DNA of 64,000 nt, from contig CAKQXD010000003.1 of assembly GCA_934281605.1 (NCBI GenBank), positions 1-64,000 of the forward strand. Direction: 5' to 3'. Positions 40,656 through 49,079 of this stretch are shown piece by piece; the stretch's first letter is position 1; each line of letters opens with the position of its first letter. Position numbers and translations under genes: made by a program. The notes beneath the pieces are model-generated. The model was given only the letters and a program-made list of their open reading frames with translations, searched no databases and was not told where the DNA came from. Source of the stretch: an uncultured Clostridia bacterium. Lineage in GTDB: Bacteria; Bacillota; Clostridia; Peptostreptococcales; Anaerovoracaceae.

Positions 40656-41306
40656 TTACTTGATCTCCTTTAATACACGTTCAATAACTTCATCTATCGA
40701 TAATCCTGTGGTATCGACTTCCACTGCATCCTCAGCTTTTCTGAGGGGATTCAGTGCTCTTGTCATATCATCGTGGTCACGCTTTTCGATATCCCTGAGT
40801 ACCTCGTCAAATCTTACTTCCTGCCCCTTTGCAGTCAGTTCTTCAAAACGCCGTTCCGCTCGCTCTTCGGCAGAAGCTGTGAGAAAGATCTTGTACTCGG
40901 CGTCCCTGAACACGTTGGTGCCGATGTCCCGTCCATCCATGATGACGCTCTTACGCGCGCCCATGCCCCGCTGGATCTCTACTAATTTTTCCCGCACTTC
41001 CGGAATTGCGGAATAGATGGAAGCCGCTTTCGAAATTTCCGGCGTCCGGATCTTGTCGTTGACCACCGCGCCGTCCAGCACGATGTCTCCATTGACAAAG
41101 TCAATATCCGTATCGTCCAGAAGTTTTTTGACAGCTTCACTGTCTTCCGGCGGGACGTTAAGGCTGCTGGCCTTGTATCCCACAGCGCGATACATCGCTC
41201 CCGTATCCACATAATCAATTCCCAGTTTTTTTGCTACGGCCTTGGCGATCGTGCTTTTGCCGGCCCCGCTGGGTCCGTCGATCGCAACTTTAAAAATGTC
41301 TTTCAT
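40656..41306 (-). CDS. cmk: cytidylate kinase
   Basis: Phosphorylates CMP and dCMP to the diphosphates. The 216-aa protein has Walker A DGPSGAGKST at residues 9-18, the dCMP-binding DYVDTGAMYRAVGYKA near 31-46, MDGRDIGTNVF near 97-107, and the LID region with RDIEKRDHDDMTRALNPLRKAEDA. Length is typical. It lies 13 bases downstream of nrdR on the same strand and is followed by the DUF1015 gene. Confidence 0.96.
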   Translation of the reverse strand: MKDIFKVAIDGPSGAGKSTIAKAVAKKLGIDYVDTGAMYRAVGYKASSLNVPPEDSEAVKKLLDDTDIDFVNGDIVLDGAVVNDKIRTPEISKAASIYSAIPEVREKLVEIQRGMGARKSVIMDGRDIGTNVFRDAEYKIFLTASAEERAERRFEELTAKGQEVRFDEVLRDIEKRDHDDMTRALNPLRKAEDAVEVDTTGLSIDEVIERVLKEIK

Positions 41307-41319
41307 ACTACCCTTTTCC

Positions 41320-41787
41320 TTACTTTTCCTGTTTTTTATTCGTCAGCAGTTTTTCGATTTCTGCCACAAATGTATTGATATCGGTAAACTGTCTGTACAC
41401 CGATGCAAAGCGGACGTATGCCACCTCATCCAGATCCTTGAGCCGCTCCATGACCAGCTCTCCGATGAAGGTGCTGTCCACTTCCTTCTCCATCATGTTA
41501 TTCAGACCCCGTTCGATTTCATCTACGATTTTCTCCATTTCTGCGATGGAGACCGGACGTTTCTCGCAGGCGCGGATGATGCCGTTCAAAAGCTTGCTGC
41601 GGTCGAAGGCTTCTCTGCGGCCGTCCTTTTTGATTACCATCAGGATCATTTCCTCCACCTTCTCATAAGTGGTGAATCGTCTGCCGCAGGATTCACACTC
41701 CCGTCTTCTGCGGATGGCATGTCCATCTTCTGTGTGTCTGGAATCGATTACCCGGCTTTCTTCATTTTCACAATACGGACACTTCAT
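41320..41787 (-). CDS. nrdR: transcriptional repressor NrdR
   Basis: Nucleotide-sensing repressor of ribonucleotide reductase genes. The 155-aa protein has an N-terminal zinc ribbon (MKCPYCENEESRVIDSR...CESCGRRFTTYE) and an ATP-cone domain (VIKKDGRREAFDRSKL...). The frame extends further upstream, but ATG 41787 has AAGGAGGG six bases before it and starts with the invariant MKCPYC. It is the first gene of an nrdR-cmk-DUF1015 group; no nrd genes are in the window. Confidence 0.96.
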   Translation of the reverse strand: MKCPYCENEESRVIDSRHTEDGHAIRRRRECESCGRRFTTYEKVEEMILMVIKKDGRREAFDRSKLLNGIIRACEKRPVSIAEMEKIVDEIERGLNNMMEKEVDSTFIGELVMERLKDLDEVAYVRFASVYRQFTDINTFVAEIEKLLTNKKQEK

Positions 41788-41858
41788 CTTGACCCTCCTT
41801 GTGCAATGCAGTAACTCGTGTATCCTCATTGTACTACATCTCGTATGATTTGCCAAGA

Positions 41859-42107
41859 TTAATCCATAACTGGTGGAACATCTACCAGGATCACATCTTC
41901 TCCCACGGTTTTCACGTATTTCCACTTCACGATGTAATCATTTGTCTCCCGTCCAAAAATTTTCATAAAGCTTTTATCGCCCGGCAGAACGATCCCGTCG
42001 ATGCGTCCTTCCTTCAGGTTGATTTCAATATCACAGACAAATCCCATGCTTTTGCCATCGTAGATATTGATGACTTCCTTGTTTCTGATATCTTCTGTAT
42101 TGAGCAT
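41859..42107 (-). CDS. YlmC/YmxH-family PRC-barrel protein
   Basis: 82-aa protein with a single PRC-barrel: LNTEDIRNKEVINIYDGKSMGFVCDIEINLKEGRIDGIVLPG, typical of the YlmC/YmxH family. In spore formers these small proteins are widely present and annotated as sporulation proteins without a proven role. Although the frame is open to 42311, ATG 42107 has GGGAGG eight bases upstream and starts at the family N-terminus. The next upstream feature is a strong terminator. Confidence 0.85.
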   Translation of the reverse strand: MLNTEDIRNKEVINIYDGKSMGFVCDIEINLKEGRIDGIVLPGDKSFMKIFGRETNDYIVKWKYVKTVGEDVILVDVPPVMD

Positions 42108-42190
42108 ACCCGTTTCCTCCCTGTACCCTACGGAACCTTTTCTTCTGTTTGTATATATGTATGCTCGTGATGCAAAAAATATGCTCTGCA

Positions 42191-42235
42191 TTAGAAAAAG
42201 GAAACCAGAAAATATTTCCGGTTTCCTTTTTCTAA
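42191..42235. terminator. strong terminator after the AGCS symporter gene
   Basis: Perfect 16-base arms TTAGAAAAAGGAAACC and GGTTTCCTTTTTCTAA with a 13-base loop, 26 bases past the symporter stop on the minus strand. The arms themselves supply the A/T runs on both sides. Confidence 0.9.
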
Positions 42236-42261
42236 TTATGTTATTGAAATGTACTTTACTG

Positions 42262-43710
42262 TTATTTTTTCTTCTTTTCCTTTGGCGCAAACTCTCTGAT
42301 CTCTCCCGCATTCAAACGGTTGAAATAGCTTCTCGTTTCCGCTACGATCACTCCGCTTAATGCCAGCAGTGCGATCAGGTTTGGAATCGCCATGAATGCA
42401 TTGAAGATATCTGCGATGGTCCATACTGCAGATACTGTCAGGAACGGTCCGATCAGAACAGCCAGGATGTAGATCCATCTGTAAACCATGACCGCCTTCA
42501 TGTTATCTGTCAGGTATTCCAGAGATCTTTCTGCGTAGTAATCCCAGCCCAGGATCGTCGTAAATGCGAAGAATGCCAGCGCTGCCATCAGAACAAACGT
42601 ACCTACCGAATATGCCCACGGCAGACCATTTCCGAATGCTGCTGCTGTAACTTCTACGCCTTCCAGATTATTAGCCATAGAATATTCATAAGCTCCGGAC
42701 GTCATGATCGTCAGACCAGTCAGCGTACAAATACATACCGTGTCGATGAACGTACCGGTCATAGTAACCAGTCCCTGTCTTACCGGTTCTTTCGTCTGTG
42801 CTGCAGCCGCTGCGATCGGCGCACTACCAAGACCGGATTCGTTGGAGAAGATACCTCTCGCAACACCCTTCTGCATAGCGATCAGCATAGCACCAATTGC
42901 TCCGCCTGCCGCCGCCTTGATACCGAATGCACTCTGAACGATCGCAACAATAGCGTGCGGGATGCGTTCATGGTTGTAAATAACAACCGCCAGACAGATA
43001 ATAACGTATGCAATAGCCATAAACGGAACTACGATAGAAGAAACCTTGGCGATTCTCTGGATGCCGCCGATAATAACCAGCGCTGCCAGTACCGTTACGA
43101 TAACCGCCGCACCGACGGTAGCCCAGGAATATTCCGTTCCGAAAATGGAAACCATATGTTCATTGTTCGGGTCGAAGAATGATTTCGTTGCGGAAGCAAT
43201 ACCGTTTACCTGTGTAATGGTACCGATTCCCAGCGCGCCGGCACAACATGCGAAAAATGCAAACAGTTTGCCCAGCCATTTCCACTTCTTGCCCATACCG
43301 TTTTCGATGTAGTAGAATGGTCCTCCCAGGAATCTGCCGCCGCCTTTGTCCACACGGAACTTTACAGCCAGCAGACCTTCCGAATACTTGGTCGCCATAC
43401 CGAAGCATGCAGCCAGGACCATCCAGAATACAGCTCCCGGGCCGCCCAGCATGATAGCAGTTGCAACACCAACGATATTTCCTGTACCGATGGTAGCCGC
43501 CAGTGCTGTACACAGCGCTCCAAAACTCGTTACTTCCCCAATTCCGTCTGCCTCGTTCTTGACCATGTACTTGAGTGCCTTGCCCAGTTTACGGAACTGG
43601 AGCACACCCAGTCTGCAGGTCAGGAAAATACCGGTACCCATGATGAGTACGATAAGTGGCACTCCCCAGACGAAACCATCGATTTTTACTAATACATCTG
43701 TAAAAGTCAT
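42262..43710 (-). CDS. AGCS family sodium:alanine/glycine symporter
   Basis: 482-aa sodium-coupled amino acid symporter with about eleven membrane segments. AGCS motifs are VTSFGALCTALAATIGTGNIVGVATAIMLGGPGAVFWM (about 60-97), GGRFLGGPFYYIENGMGKKWKW and NESGLGSAPIAAAAA (about 292-306). The start is ATG 43710, preceded by GAGGAG; the open frame upstream runs through the riboswitch and is not coding. A glycine riboswitch with a terminator controls the gene, so glycine is the probable main substrate, taken up when glycine is abundant. Confidence 0.93.
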   Translation of the reverse strand: MTFTDVLVKIDGFVWGVPLIVLIMGTGIFLTCRLGVLQFRKLGKALKYMVKNEADGIGEVTSFGALCTALAATIGTGNIVGVATAIMLGGPGAVFWMVLAACFGMATKYSEGLLAVKFRVDKGGGRFLGGPFYYIENGMGKKWKWLGKLFAFFACCAGALGIGTITQVNGIASATKSFFDPNNEHMVSIFGTEYSWATVGAAVIVTVLAALVIIGGIQRIAKVSSIVVPFMAIAYVIICLAVVIYNHERIPHAIVAIVQSAFGIKAAAGGAIGAMLIAMQKGVARGIFSNESGLGSAPIAAAAAQTKEPVRQGLVTMTGTFIDTVCICTLTGLTIMTSGAYEYSMANNLEGVEVTAAAFGNGLPWAYSVGTFVLMAALAFFAFTTILGWDYYAERSLEYLTDNMKAVMVYRWIYILAVLIGPFLTVSAVWTIADIFNAFMAIPNLIALLALSGVIVAETRSYFNRLNAGEIREFAPKEKKKK

Positions 43711-43807
43711 GATCTTCTCCTCTCTTCTGCGGATCACACCACGCAGGCCGGCAGCCACTCCGTCCTGCGTAAAAAAGTAAAAAATAAGTAATAAGTAAAA
43801 AATAAAA

Positions 43808-43835
43808 AAGTCGATAAAACTATCGACTTTCCAGA
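43808..43835 (-). terminator. riboswitch expression-platform terminator
   Basis: AAGTCGAT and ATCGACTT arms (43808-43829) followed on the minus strand by long T-rich sequence. It lies directly after the glycine aptamer and before the symporter gene. Confidence 0.8.
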
Positions 43836-44000
43836 GAATTCCGTATACATGATGCTTTGTTTCAGCGCTTTTAAAACCCTGTCCTTTTGCCTGAGAGATT
43901 GCGGAACCTGTGCAAACGGCATCACATGTTCTGCGTACACCTTCGGCGCTCATGTCGAGACTCTCCAGAGAATCATAGCTACGTTCATATCCTGCAGAAA
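43830..44000 (-). promoter_or_regulatory. glycine riboswitch (single aptamer)
   Basis: On the minus strand the aptamer core reads CTCTGGAGAG, then GCGCCGAAGGTGTACGC, and CTCTCAGGCAAAAGGACAG (ending near 43881), the characteristic glycine-binding elements. Only one aptamer is present. The flanks CGTAGCTATGAT and ATCATGTATACG can pair, which fits the singlet class where a helix replaces the second aptamer. A terminator follows, so glycine binding is predicted to switch the symporter gene on. Confidence 0.92.
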
Positions 44001-44020
44001 ACCAAAACTGCAAGATATGT

Positions 44021-44068
44021 CTTGTCAACTAATGACAAGATGTTACCATACCTTGCAGTGATTTTCAA
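44021..44068 (-). promoter_or_regulatory. promoter of the riboswitch-symporter unit
   Basis: Minus-strand TTGAAA (44068-44063), 17-base spacer, TAACAT (44045-44040). A perfect 7-base inverted repeat CTTGTCA/TGACAAG (44021-44039) sits at the expected transcript start and could be an operator or a 5' hairpin. Confidence 0.5.
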
Positions 44069-44144
44069 TTCTAAAAAGTGTAATTTTATCATGTATACAG
44101 TGTTCTTGCATTTATTTTGGTTGCATTTCCCACATATTTCCCGT

Positions 44145-45215
44145 TTACTCCGTAGTCGGCGCCCCCGTAATATTGGCGTTATCCAGCAGGAAATCCAGCA
44201 CCTTTTCATACAGAAGCTCGATGTGAACGTAATCGTTTAAGGTCCGGCCGGTCTGCTGTTCAATGGCGTCAGCATCGTATCCCTGCGCTTCGAAGTTCTG
44301 GATCAGCTTTTCCTTTTCTTCATCCGTGTAGCTGAGATTTTCTTTATCAGCAATATACTGGATCAACATTTCCTGCTTGACCCGCAGCTTGCTGCTGTCT
44401 TCATTCGTCGCTTCAAAATCCTTCTCATCATCCAGATCGTACTGCTTCAGCATTTCCTCCCGGCTGACACCATACTGCTTGGCCGTCTGATCCAGCTGAT
44501 CGCTGTTGAATTCCATATAATGATTCAGCTCTTTTTCCGGATATTTCTTGACTTTTGTATTGTCCAGAGCCGCTGACCACAGCGTTGTTTTCTGGTTGTT
44601 TATGGCTTCGGTCTCTTTCTCGTTATACAGCTGTTTTTCAACGGATCCAGTGTATTCCTTTACCGTTTTATAATCGGAATTTTTCTTCACAAAATCCTCG
44701 TTTAATTCCGGTACCACACTGCGTGTTGCCGAGTTGATTTTCACCGTAAACGTAACCGCTTTTCCCTGCAGACTTTCTTCGCTGTAATCCGACGGGAACG
44801 TAAGATCCAGTGTTACCTTTTCTCCTTTTTTATGACCGATCAGACCGGATTCAAACCCGTCGATAAAGCTTCCGCTTCCAATGGTCAGATCCTGTTTCTT
44901 GGCCGAACCTCCGTCAAAGGTCTTCCCGTCGATCTTCCCGGTATAATCGATGTTGACCGTATCCCCATCTGCAATAGCGGTATCCTTATCCAGCTTCTTA
45001 TCCTCTGCCGCTGCTTCCAGATTGCTCTTGATCTGCTCCTGTACCTCATCATCCGTAACAGAAATGGAATACGGTGCTACCGTCAATCCCTTGTATTCTC
45101 CCACTTTCAGATAATCCTTCAGATCGTAGTCGCTGTAGGACATGGAAGATCCGCAGGACGCCAGGCCGGCAGCTACAAGACCGCACAGCAGAACCGCAAT
45201 GATTTTTTTCTTCAT
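44145..45215 (-). CDS. trigger-factor-like lipoprotein with FKBP domain
   Basis: 356-aa secreted lipoprotein: signal peptide with lipobox LASC near residue 21, then GSSMSYSDYDLKDYLKVGEYKGL. Residues about 60-170 form an FKBP-type peptidyl-prolyl isomerase domain (GDTVNIDYTGKIDGKTFDGG, GSGSFIDGFESGLIGHKKGEKV), and the remaining 180 residues resemble the helical C-terminal chaperone domain of trigger factor. It therefore looks like trigger factor without the ribosome-binding domain, moved to the outer face of the membrane, where it may help fold exported proteins. It is a single gene, 45 bases downstream of the alarmone synthetase gene. Confidence 0.85.
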   Translation of the reverse strand: MKKKIIAVLLCGLVAAGLASCGSSMSYSDYDLKDYLKVGEYKGLTVAPYSISVTDDEVQEQIKSNLEAAAEDKKLDKDTAIADGDTVNIDYTGKIDGKTFDGGSAKKQDLTIGSGSFIDGFESGLIGHKKGEKVTLDLTFPSDYSEESLQGKAVTFTVKINSATRSVVPELNEDFVKKNSDYKTVKEYTGSVEKQLYNEKETEAINNQKTTLWSAALDNTKVKKYPEKELNHYMEFNSDQLDQTAKQYGVSREEMLKQYDLDDEKDFEATNEDSSKLRVKQEMLIQYIADKENLSYTDEEKEKLIQNFEAQGYDADAIEQQTGRTLNDYVHIELLYEKVLDFLLDNANITGAPTTE

Positions 45216-45259
45216 GAAATTCTCCTCTTCTCTTTTCTTTTATTCGTTTCCCCGCAGGG

Positions 45260-45934
45260 TTAAAACATCTTATGTATATTCTGCATAGTATCGTCCAGAT
45301 CCGCCATCATCCTGGCACAGTCTTTCAGTTCCTGTGCCACATGCTCCGGCATCTCCTCCATGCGCTTGTACTTCAGCTCGTGCTCCAGACTGGCCCAGGT
45401 ATCCATAGCCACCGTCCGGATCTGGATCTCGACCGGCATATGATACGTCCGGTCAGAGAGAAAAATCGGCACTTCCACCACCAGATGAAGACTGCGATAG
45501 CCGCTTTCCTTCGGATTCTTGATGTAGTCCTTACGTTTCAGCAGCTTGATATCATCCTGGCGAAGCAGACTGTCCTCTACCTTGTAAATATCATCCAGAT
45601 AATTGCAAACTACACGTACACCTGCAAAATCCATGATCTTATAAACCGAATCCATTTCCATGGGCCAGCCTTTTTTCTGGATCTTTTTAAAGATGCTGTC
45701 CATGCTCTTGATCCGGCTGGTCATATGATGGATCGGGTTGTAATCGTGCTTGACGCTGAATTCATTGTCCAGAACCTCCAGCTTGGTGCTGATTTCCTTG
45801 ATGGCAGCTTTATAGCGCATCCTCAAATCCGCAAAGATCCGCACCGCTTCTCTGGCGCCATCTATGGTAACGCTCATCTGAGGCGGGATCATCGCCTCTG
45901 TTATGGTAAATGTTTCGTTTTTTTCCAGTATCAT
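45260..45934 (-). CDS. small alarmone synthetase, RelQ/YjbM type
   Basis: GTP pyrophosphokinase family protein of 224 aa that makes (p)ppGpp without a hydrolase domain. The synthetase core is visible: KSMDSIFKKIQKKG near the substrate loop, DFAGVRVVCNYLDDIYKV (about 87-104), YIKNPKESGYRSLHLVVEVP (about 126-145), and VEIQIRTVAMDTWASLEHELKYK (about 158-180). ATG 45934 follows GGGGAG; a GTG at 45973 is in frame with a poorer site. Expression level would set basal alarmone tone; no partner gene is adjacent. Confidence 0.92.
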   Translation of the reverse strand: MILEKNETFTITEAMIPPQMSVTIDGAREAVRIFADLRMRYKAAIKEISTKLEVLDNEFSVKHDYNPIHHMTSRIKSMDSIFKKIQKKGWPMEMDSVYKIMDFAGVRVVCNYLDDIYKVEDSLLRQDDIKLLKRKDYIKNPKESGYRSLHLVVEVPIFLSDRTYHMPVEIQIRTVAMDTWASLEHELKYKRMEEMPEHVAQELKDCARMMADLDDTMQNIHKMF

Positions 45935-46085
45935 ATCGATCTCCCCGGCGATGCTCCGCCTTTTATGGTTCACGCGAAATCTTATATAAGTTTAACATAG
46001 ATATTTGTATGTTTGGTGTGCAATTCGAAAAGTCATGTGATATTTCGGATTCTGCGAAATTTTCTAAAAATTTCGAAACACCCTA

Positions 46086-46114
46086 TTGCAAAGTCGGAAC
46101 GCATCTGTTATAGT
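46086..46114 (+). promoter_or_regulatory. codBA promoter
   Basis: TTGCAA (46086-46091), 17-base spacer, TATAGT (46109-46114). The transcript would start near 46121, at the first base of an 18-base palindrome. The intergenic gap 45974-46263 holds this promoter, two palindromes and no gene. Confidence 0.7.
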
Positions 46115-46120
46115 TGCGGT

Positions 46121-46138
46121 AATGAAAATATTTTCATT
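46121..46138. promoter_or_regulatory. palindromic operator at the codBA transcript start
   Basis: AATGAAAATATTTTCATT is a perfect 18-base palindrome that begins at the predicted transcript start, a classic position for a repressor of the LacI family, encoded downstream in the same cluster. Its core GAAAATATTTTC recurs at 46216-46227. Confidence 0.55.
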
Positions 46139-46215
46139 TGCTGATATCATTTGATAATTCGAGTTATTTCAAAGCATTTACAGGATATCCTTAACTTGAT
46201 TATCGAACTCTTTAC

Positions 46216-46227
46216 GAAAATATTTTC
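46216..46227. promoter_or_regulatory. second GAAAATATTTTC palindrome
   Basis: Exact copy of the 12-base core of the operator at 46121-46138, about 91 bases further downstream and 36 bases before the codB start. Two spaced identical palindromes would allow looping by a tetrameric regulator. Confidence 0.45.
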
Positions 46228-46263
46228 TCCTCGTCGTCACAATTTGCAAAATTGGAGGTAGTT

Positions 46264-47604
46264 ATGAGTAAGGTTACCAAACAAAATATGGATCAACAAA
46301 ACACGGAACGTGTTGTCGACCAGGATTATCCTCTGGAACACGTCCCGAAATCTGCAAGAAAAAGCCTGCTTTCCATCAGCTGCGTGCTGGTAGGCTTCAC
46401 ATTCTTTACACCAACGATGGCTTCCGGCGCATCTCTGGGAGCTGCATTCAAATTCGATGAACTTATTTTAATCATTACGGCCGGAAGCATTATTCTTGGC
46501 TTATACGTTGCATCCCTCTGCTGCATCGGAGCACGGACAGGACTCACATCCGTTCTCCAGTCTAAGTACACCTTCGGTAAAGCCGGAGCCAAGTGGGCCG
46601 ATATCATTCTCGGCGGCACACAGGTCTTCTGGTACGCCATCACAGGCGAATACATGGGCAGTCTCTTCGCCATGGCACTGGGCCTGGATACCTTCGGCTG
46701 GAAAGTATTCTTCATCCTGTTCTGGGGCGTTGTCATGGGTATCACTGCCCTGTACGGCGTGCGGGCTATGGCCATCGTATCCTACGTCGCTATCCCGCTG
46801 ATGGCTGTTCTGATGATCATCGTCATGGTCATGGCCATCAAGGAAGCCGGCAGCATGGACGCCATCCGCGCCATCACACCGTCATCTTCTATGACCGTTA
46901 CATCTGCCATTACCGTTATCGTCGGAACGTTCGCATCAGGCGGTACGCAGGCCGGTAACTGGGCCAGATTCGCCAAGACCGGAAAAACAGCATTTATCGC
47001 AGGCCTTTTCGGCTTCCTTATCGGAAACGGCGTTATGATCTTCTCCGGAATGCTGGGCGGACTGGTATTCGGCACAGGAGACCTGATTGAACTGATGATC
47101 TCCATGGGAATCGTATTCTGGGCGCTGATCATCCTGACCCTGAACATCTGGACCACCAACAACGCGACAGCTTACGCCTTCGGTATGGCCGGTGCAGAAC
47201 TGTTCCACAAGAACAACAAGAAACCGTTTATCGTCGGCGGTATCATCATCGCGCTTCTGATGGCTATCTTCGGCATTTCCAATTACTTTATCCCGATGCT
47301 GAATCTACTGGGCACTTTCGTTCCTCCACTTGGCGGAGCCATCATCGGAGACTACTTCTTCGTATCGAAAGGACGCATCCCGAAACTGGAATACGTGACC
47401 TTTAAAACCTGGAGAATCGCGCCGATCATCGCCTATGTACTGGGCTGTGCAGCGGCATACTTCGGCGGCGTATTTAACGTAGGTATGCCTGCCCTTCAGG
47501 GAATCCTCATCGCCATGATCGCCATGCCGATCGTACATGCGATTTTCGTAAAATGCGGCATCAAGGACGAACACGAAGTCGCTGAAAACGCAGAATACAT
47601 CTAA
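46264..47604 (+). CDS. codB: cytosine permease (NCS1 family, CodB-like)
   Basis: 446-aa membrane protein of the nucleobase:cation symporter-1 family, with about twelve hydrophobic segments. Motifs include SISCVLVGFTFFTPTMASGASLG near the N-terminus, IVGTFASGGTQAGNWARFAKTGKTAFIAG (about 220-250), and NIWTTNNATAYAFGMAG (about 297-313). The start is ATG 46264 after TTGGAGG. The next gene is a cytosine deaminase, which supports cytosine as substrate. Confidence 0.9.
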   Translation: MSKVTKQNMDQQNTERVVDQDYPLEHVPKSARKSLLSISCVLVGFTFFTPTMASGASLGAAFKFDELILIITAGSIILGLYVASLCCIGARTGLTSVLQSKYTFGKAGAKWADIILGGTQVFWYAITGEYMGSLFAMALGLDTFGWKVFFILFWGVVMGITALYGVRAMAIVSYVAIPLMAVLMIIVMVMAIKEAGSMDAIRAITPSSSMTVTSAITVIVGTFASGGTQAGNWARFAKTGKTAFIAGLFGFLIGNGVMIFSGMLGGLVFGTGDLIELMISMGIVFWALIILTLNIWTTNNATAYAFGMAGAELFHKNNKKPFIVGGIIIALLMAIFGISNYFIPMLNLLGTFVPPLGGAIIGDYFFVSKGRIPKLEYVTFKTWRIAPIIAYVLGCAAAYFGGVFNVGMPALQGILIAMIAMPIVHAIFVKCGIKDEHEVAENAEYI

Positions 47605-47663
47605 AGGATAAAAGAATGCTCAAAGGAACGCTGACATCAACATAAAGAAAGGACATACATATC

Positions 47664-48941
47664 ATGAAGAATTTACTGATCAAAAACGCCAAGCTGCGTT
47701 ATACCAAAGAACTGTCCGATATCCTCATCTGCGACGGAGTATTCCAGAAAATCGGAAAAATCGCAGACCCGCCAGCCGATACGGAAGTCATCGATGCTGC
47801 CGGAAATCTGGTGACTCCGCCGATCATCGATCCACACGTGCATCTGGATGCGGTTCTCGTAGCCGGTATCCTGCCGCGTAAAAACCAGACGGGCACCCTG
47901 CTGGAATCCATCGACATCTGGAGCGACTGGAAACCAGGCCTGACCAAGAAAATGCTGAAGGAAAACGCCAGAAAAGTCATCGACTGGTACATCGCCAACG
48001 GCGTGCTGCGGGTACGGACCCACGCCGACTGCACAGATCCGACCCTGCTGACGGTGGAAAGTCTGCTGGAATTAAAGGAAGACGTGAAAGACCTGATCGA
48101 TATCCAGGTAGTCGCCTTCCCGCAGAACGGCATCTACTCCGATCCAGCCAACCTGGGACTGCTGGAAGAATCCATCCGCATGGGGGTTGACGTTATCGGC
48201 GGCGCCCCTCACATCGAATACACCCGAGAAGACGGCGTGCGCGATGTGGAAACCGTCTTCGAACTGGCTGAAAAACATGACAAGCTGATCGACATTCACA
48301 TCGACGAGACAGGTGATCCGCACTCCCGCTTCATCGAAGTCATGGCCAAGGAAAGCATCAACCGCCACATGGGCGAACGGGCTACCGGAAGCCACACTAC
48401 GGCCATGCATAACTACGACAATGACTATGCCTACAAACTGATCGGCAACCTGGCGAGAGCCAACATGAATATGATCGTCAACCCGTCAGCCAATCTGCTG
48501 CTGCAGAGCAGAATGTGCGGCTATCCGAAACCTCGCGGCATTGCACGTGCCGATGAAATGCTGGCAAGAGGCGTCAACGTATCCATTGGTCACGACTCCG
48601 TTATGGACCCTTGGTATTCCCTGGGCAAAGCATGTCTGCTGCAGCAGGCGTTCCTCATGCTCCACGCCGGTCATATGAACGGGTCCGAGCAGATCCAGCA
48701 GGTGTTCGATATGATCACTACCAATTCTGCAAAGACTCTGCATCTGGACAACTACGGCATTGCAGAAGGCAATCAGGCCGACCTGATCATCTTCGATGCT
48801 GCTACAGAAGACGACATCCTTCGTCTGCAGTCGGAATGCACCTATGTGATCCGTAAAGGAAAGATCATCTGCCAGACGACCCCGGCACAGCGTAAGCTGA
48901 CATACGGCGCAGAACCGTCTTATGTAGACTTTAAATTATAG
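47664..48941 (+). CDS. codA: cytosine deaminase (CodA-like)
   Basis: Zinc/iron-dependent amidohydrolase of 425 aa that converts cytosine to uracil and ammonia. Metal and active-site motifs follow E. coli CodA: PHVHLDAVLVAGILPRKNQTGTLLESI (HxH), HIDETGDPHSRF, GSHTTAMHNYDNDYAYKLI, and SIGHDSVMDPWYSLGKACLLQQ (the metal Asp and the DPWY segment). It lies 59 bases after codB. Close relatives act on isoguanine or creatinine, but the permease partner supports cytosine. Confidence 0.9.
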   Translation: MKNLLIKNAKLRYTKELSDILICDGVFQKIGKIADPPADTEVIDAAGNLVTPPIIDPHVHLDAVLVAGILPRKNQTGTLLESIDIWSDWKPGLTKKMLKENARKVIDWYIANGVLRVRTHADCTDPTLLTVESLLELKEDVKDLIDIQVVAFPQNGIYSDPANLGLLEESIRMGVDVIGGAPHIEYTREDGVRDVETVFELAEKHDKLIDIHIDETGDPHSRFIEVMAKESINRHMGERATGSHTTAMHNYDNDYAYKLIGNLARANMNMIVNPSANLLLQSRMCGYPKPRGIARADEMLARGVNVSIGHDSVMDPWYSLGKACLLQQAFLMLHAGHMNGSEQIQQVFDMITTNSAKTLHLDNYGIAEGNQADLIIFDAATEDDILRLQSECTYVIRKGKIICQTTPAQRKLTYGAEPSYVDFKL

Positions 48942-48959
48942 AAACATCTCCCCTTTTGA

Positions 48960-48992
48960 GAAAGCCTGTCCTTCCAACGACAGGCTTTCTCT
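48960..48992 (+). terminator. terminator after codA
   Basis: GAAAGCCTGTC (48960-48970) and GACAGGCTTTC (48979-48989) form a perfect 11-base stem, 19 bases past the codA stop; the T-tail is short. Confidence 0.75.
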
Positions 48993-49079
48993 CTGGATTC
49001 CCGGAGGGTTCTTCCAAGGCCGCTCTATACAAATTCAGATTTTTTTGATAAAATCAAAGAAAACGCGAGGAGCAGAGTA

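Noticed and set aside
43711..44028. N-terminal extension of the AGCS symporter frame
   Set aside because: It translates the glycine riboswitch and terminator; the real start at 43710 has a good ribosome binding site.
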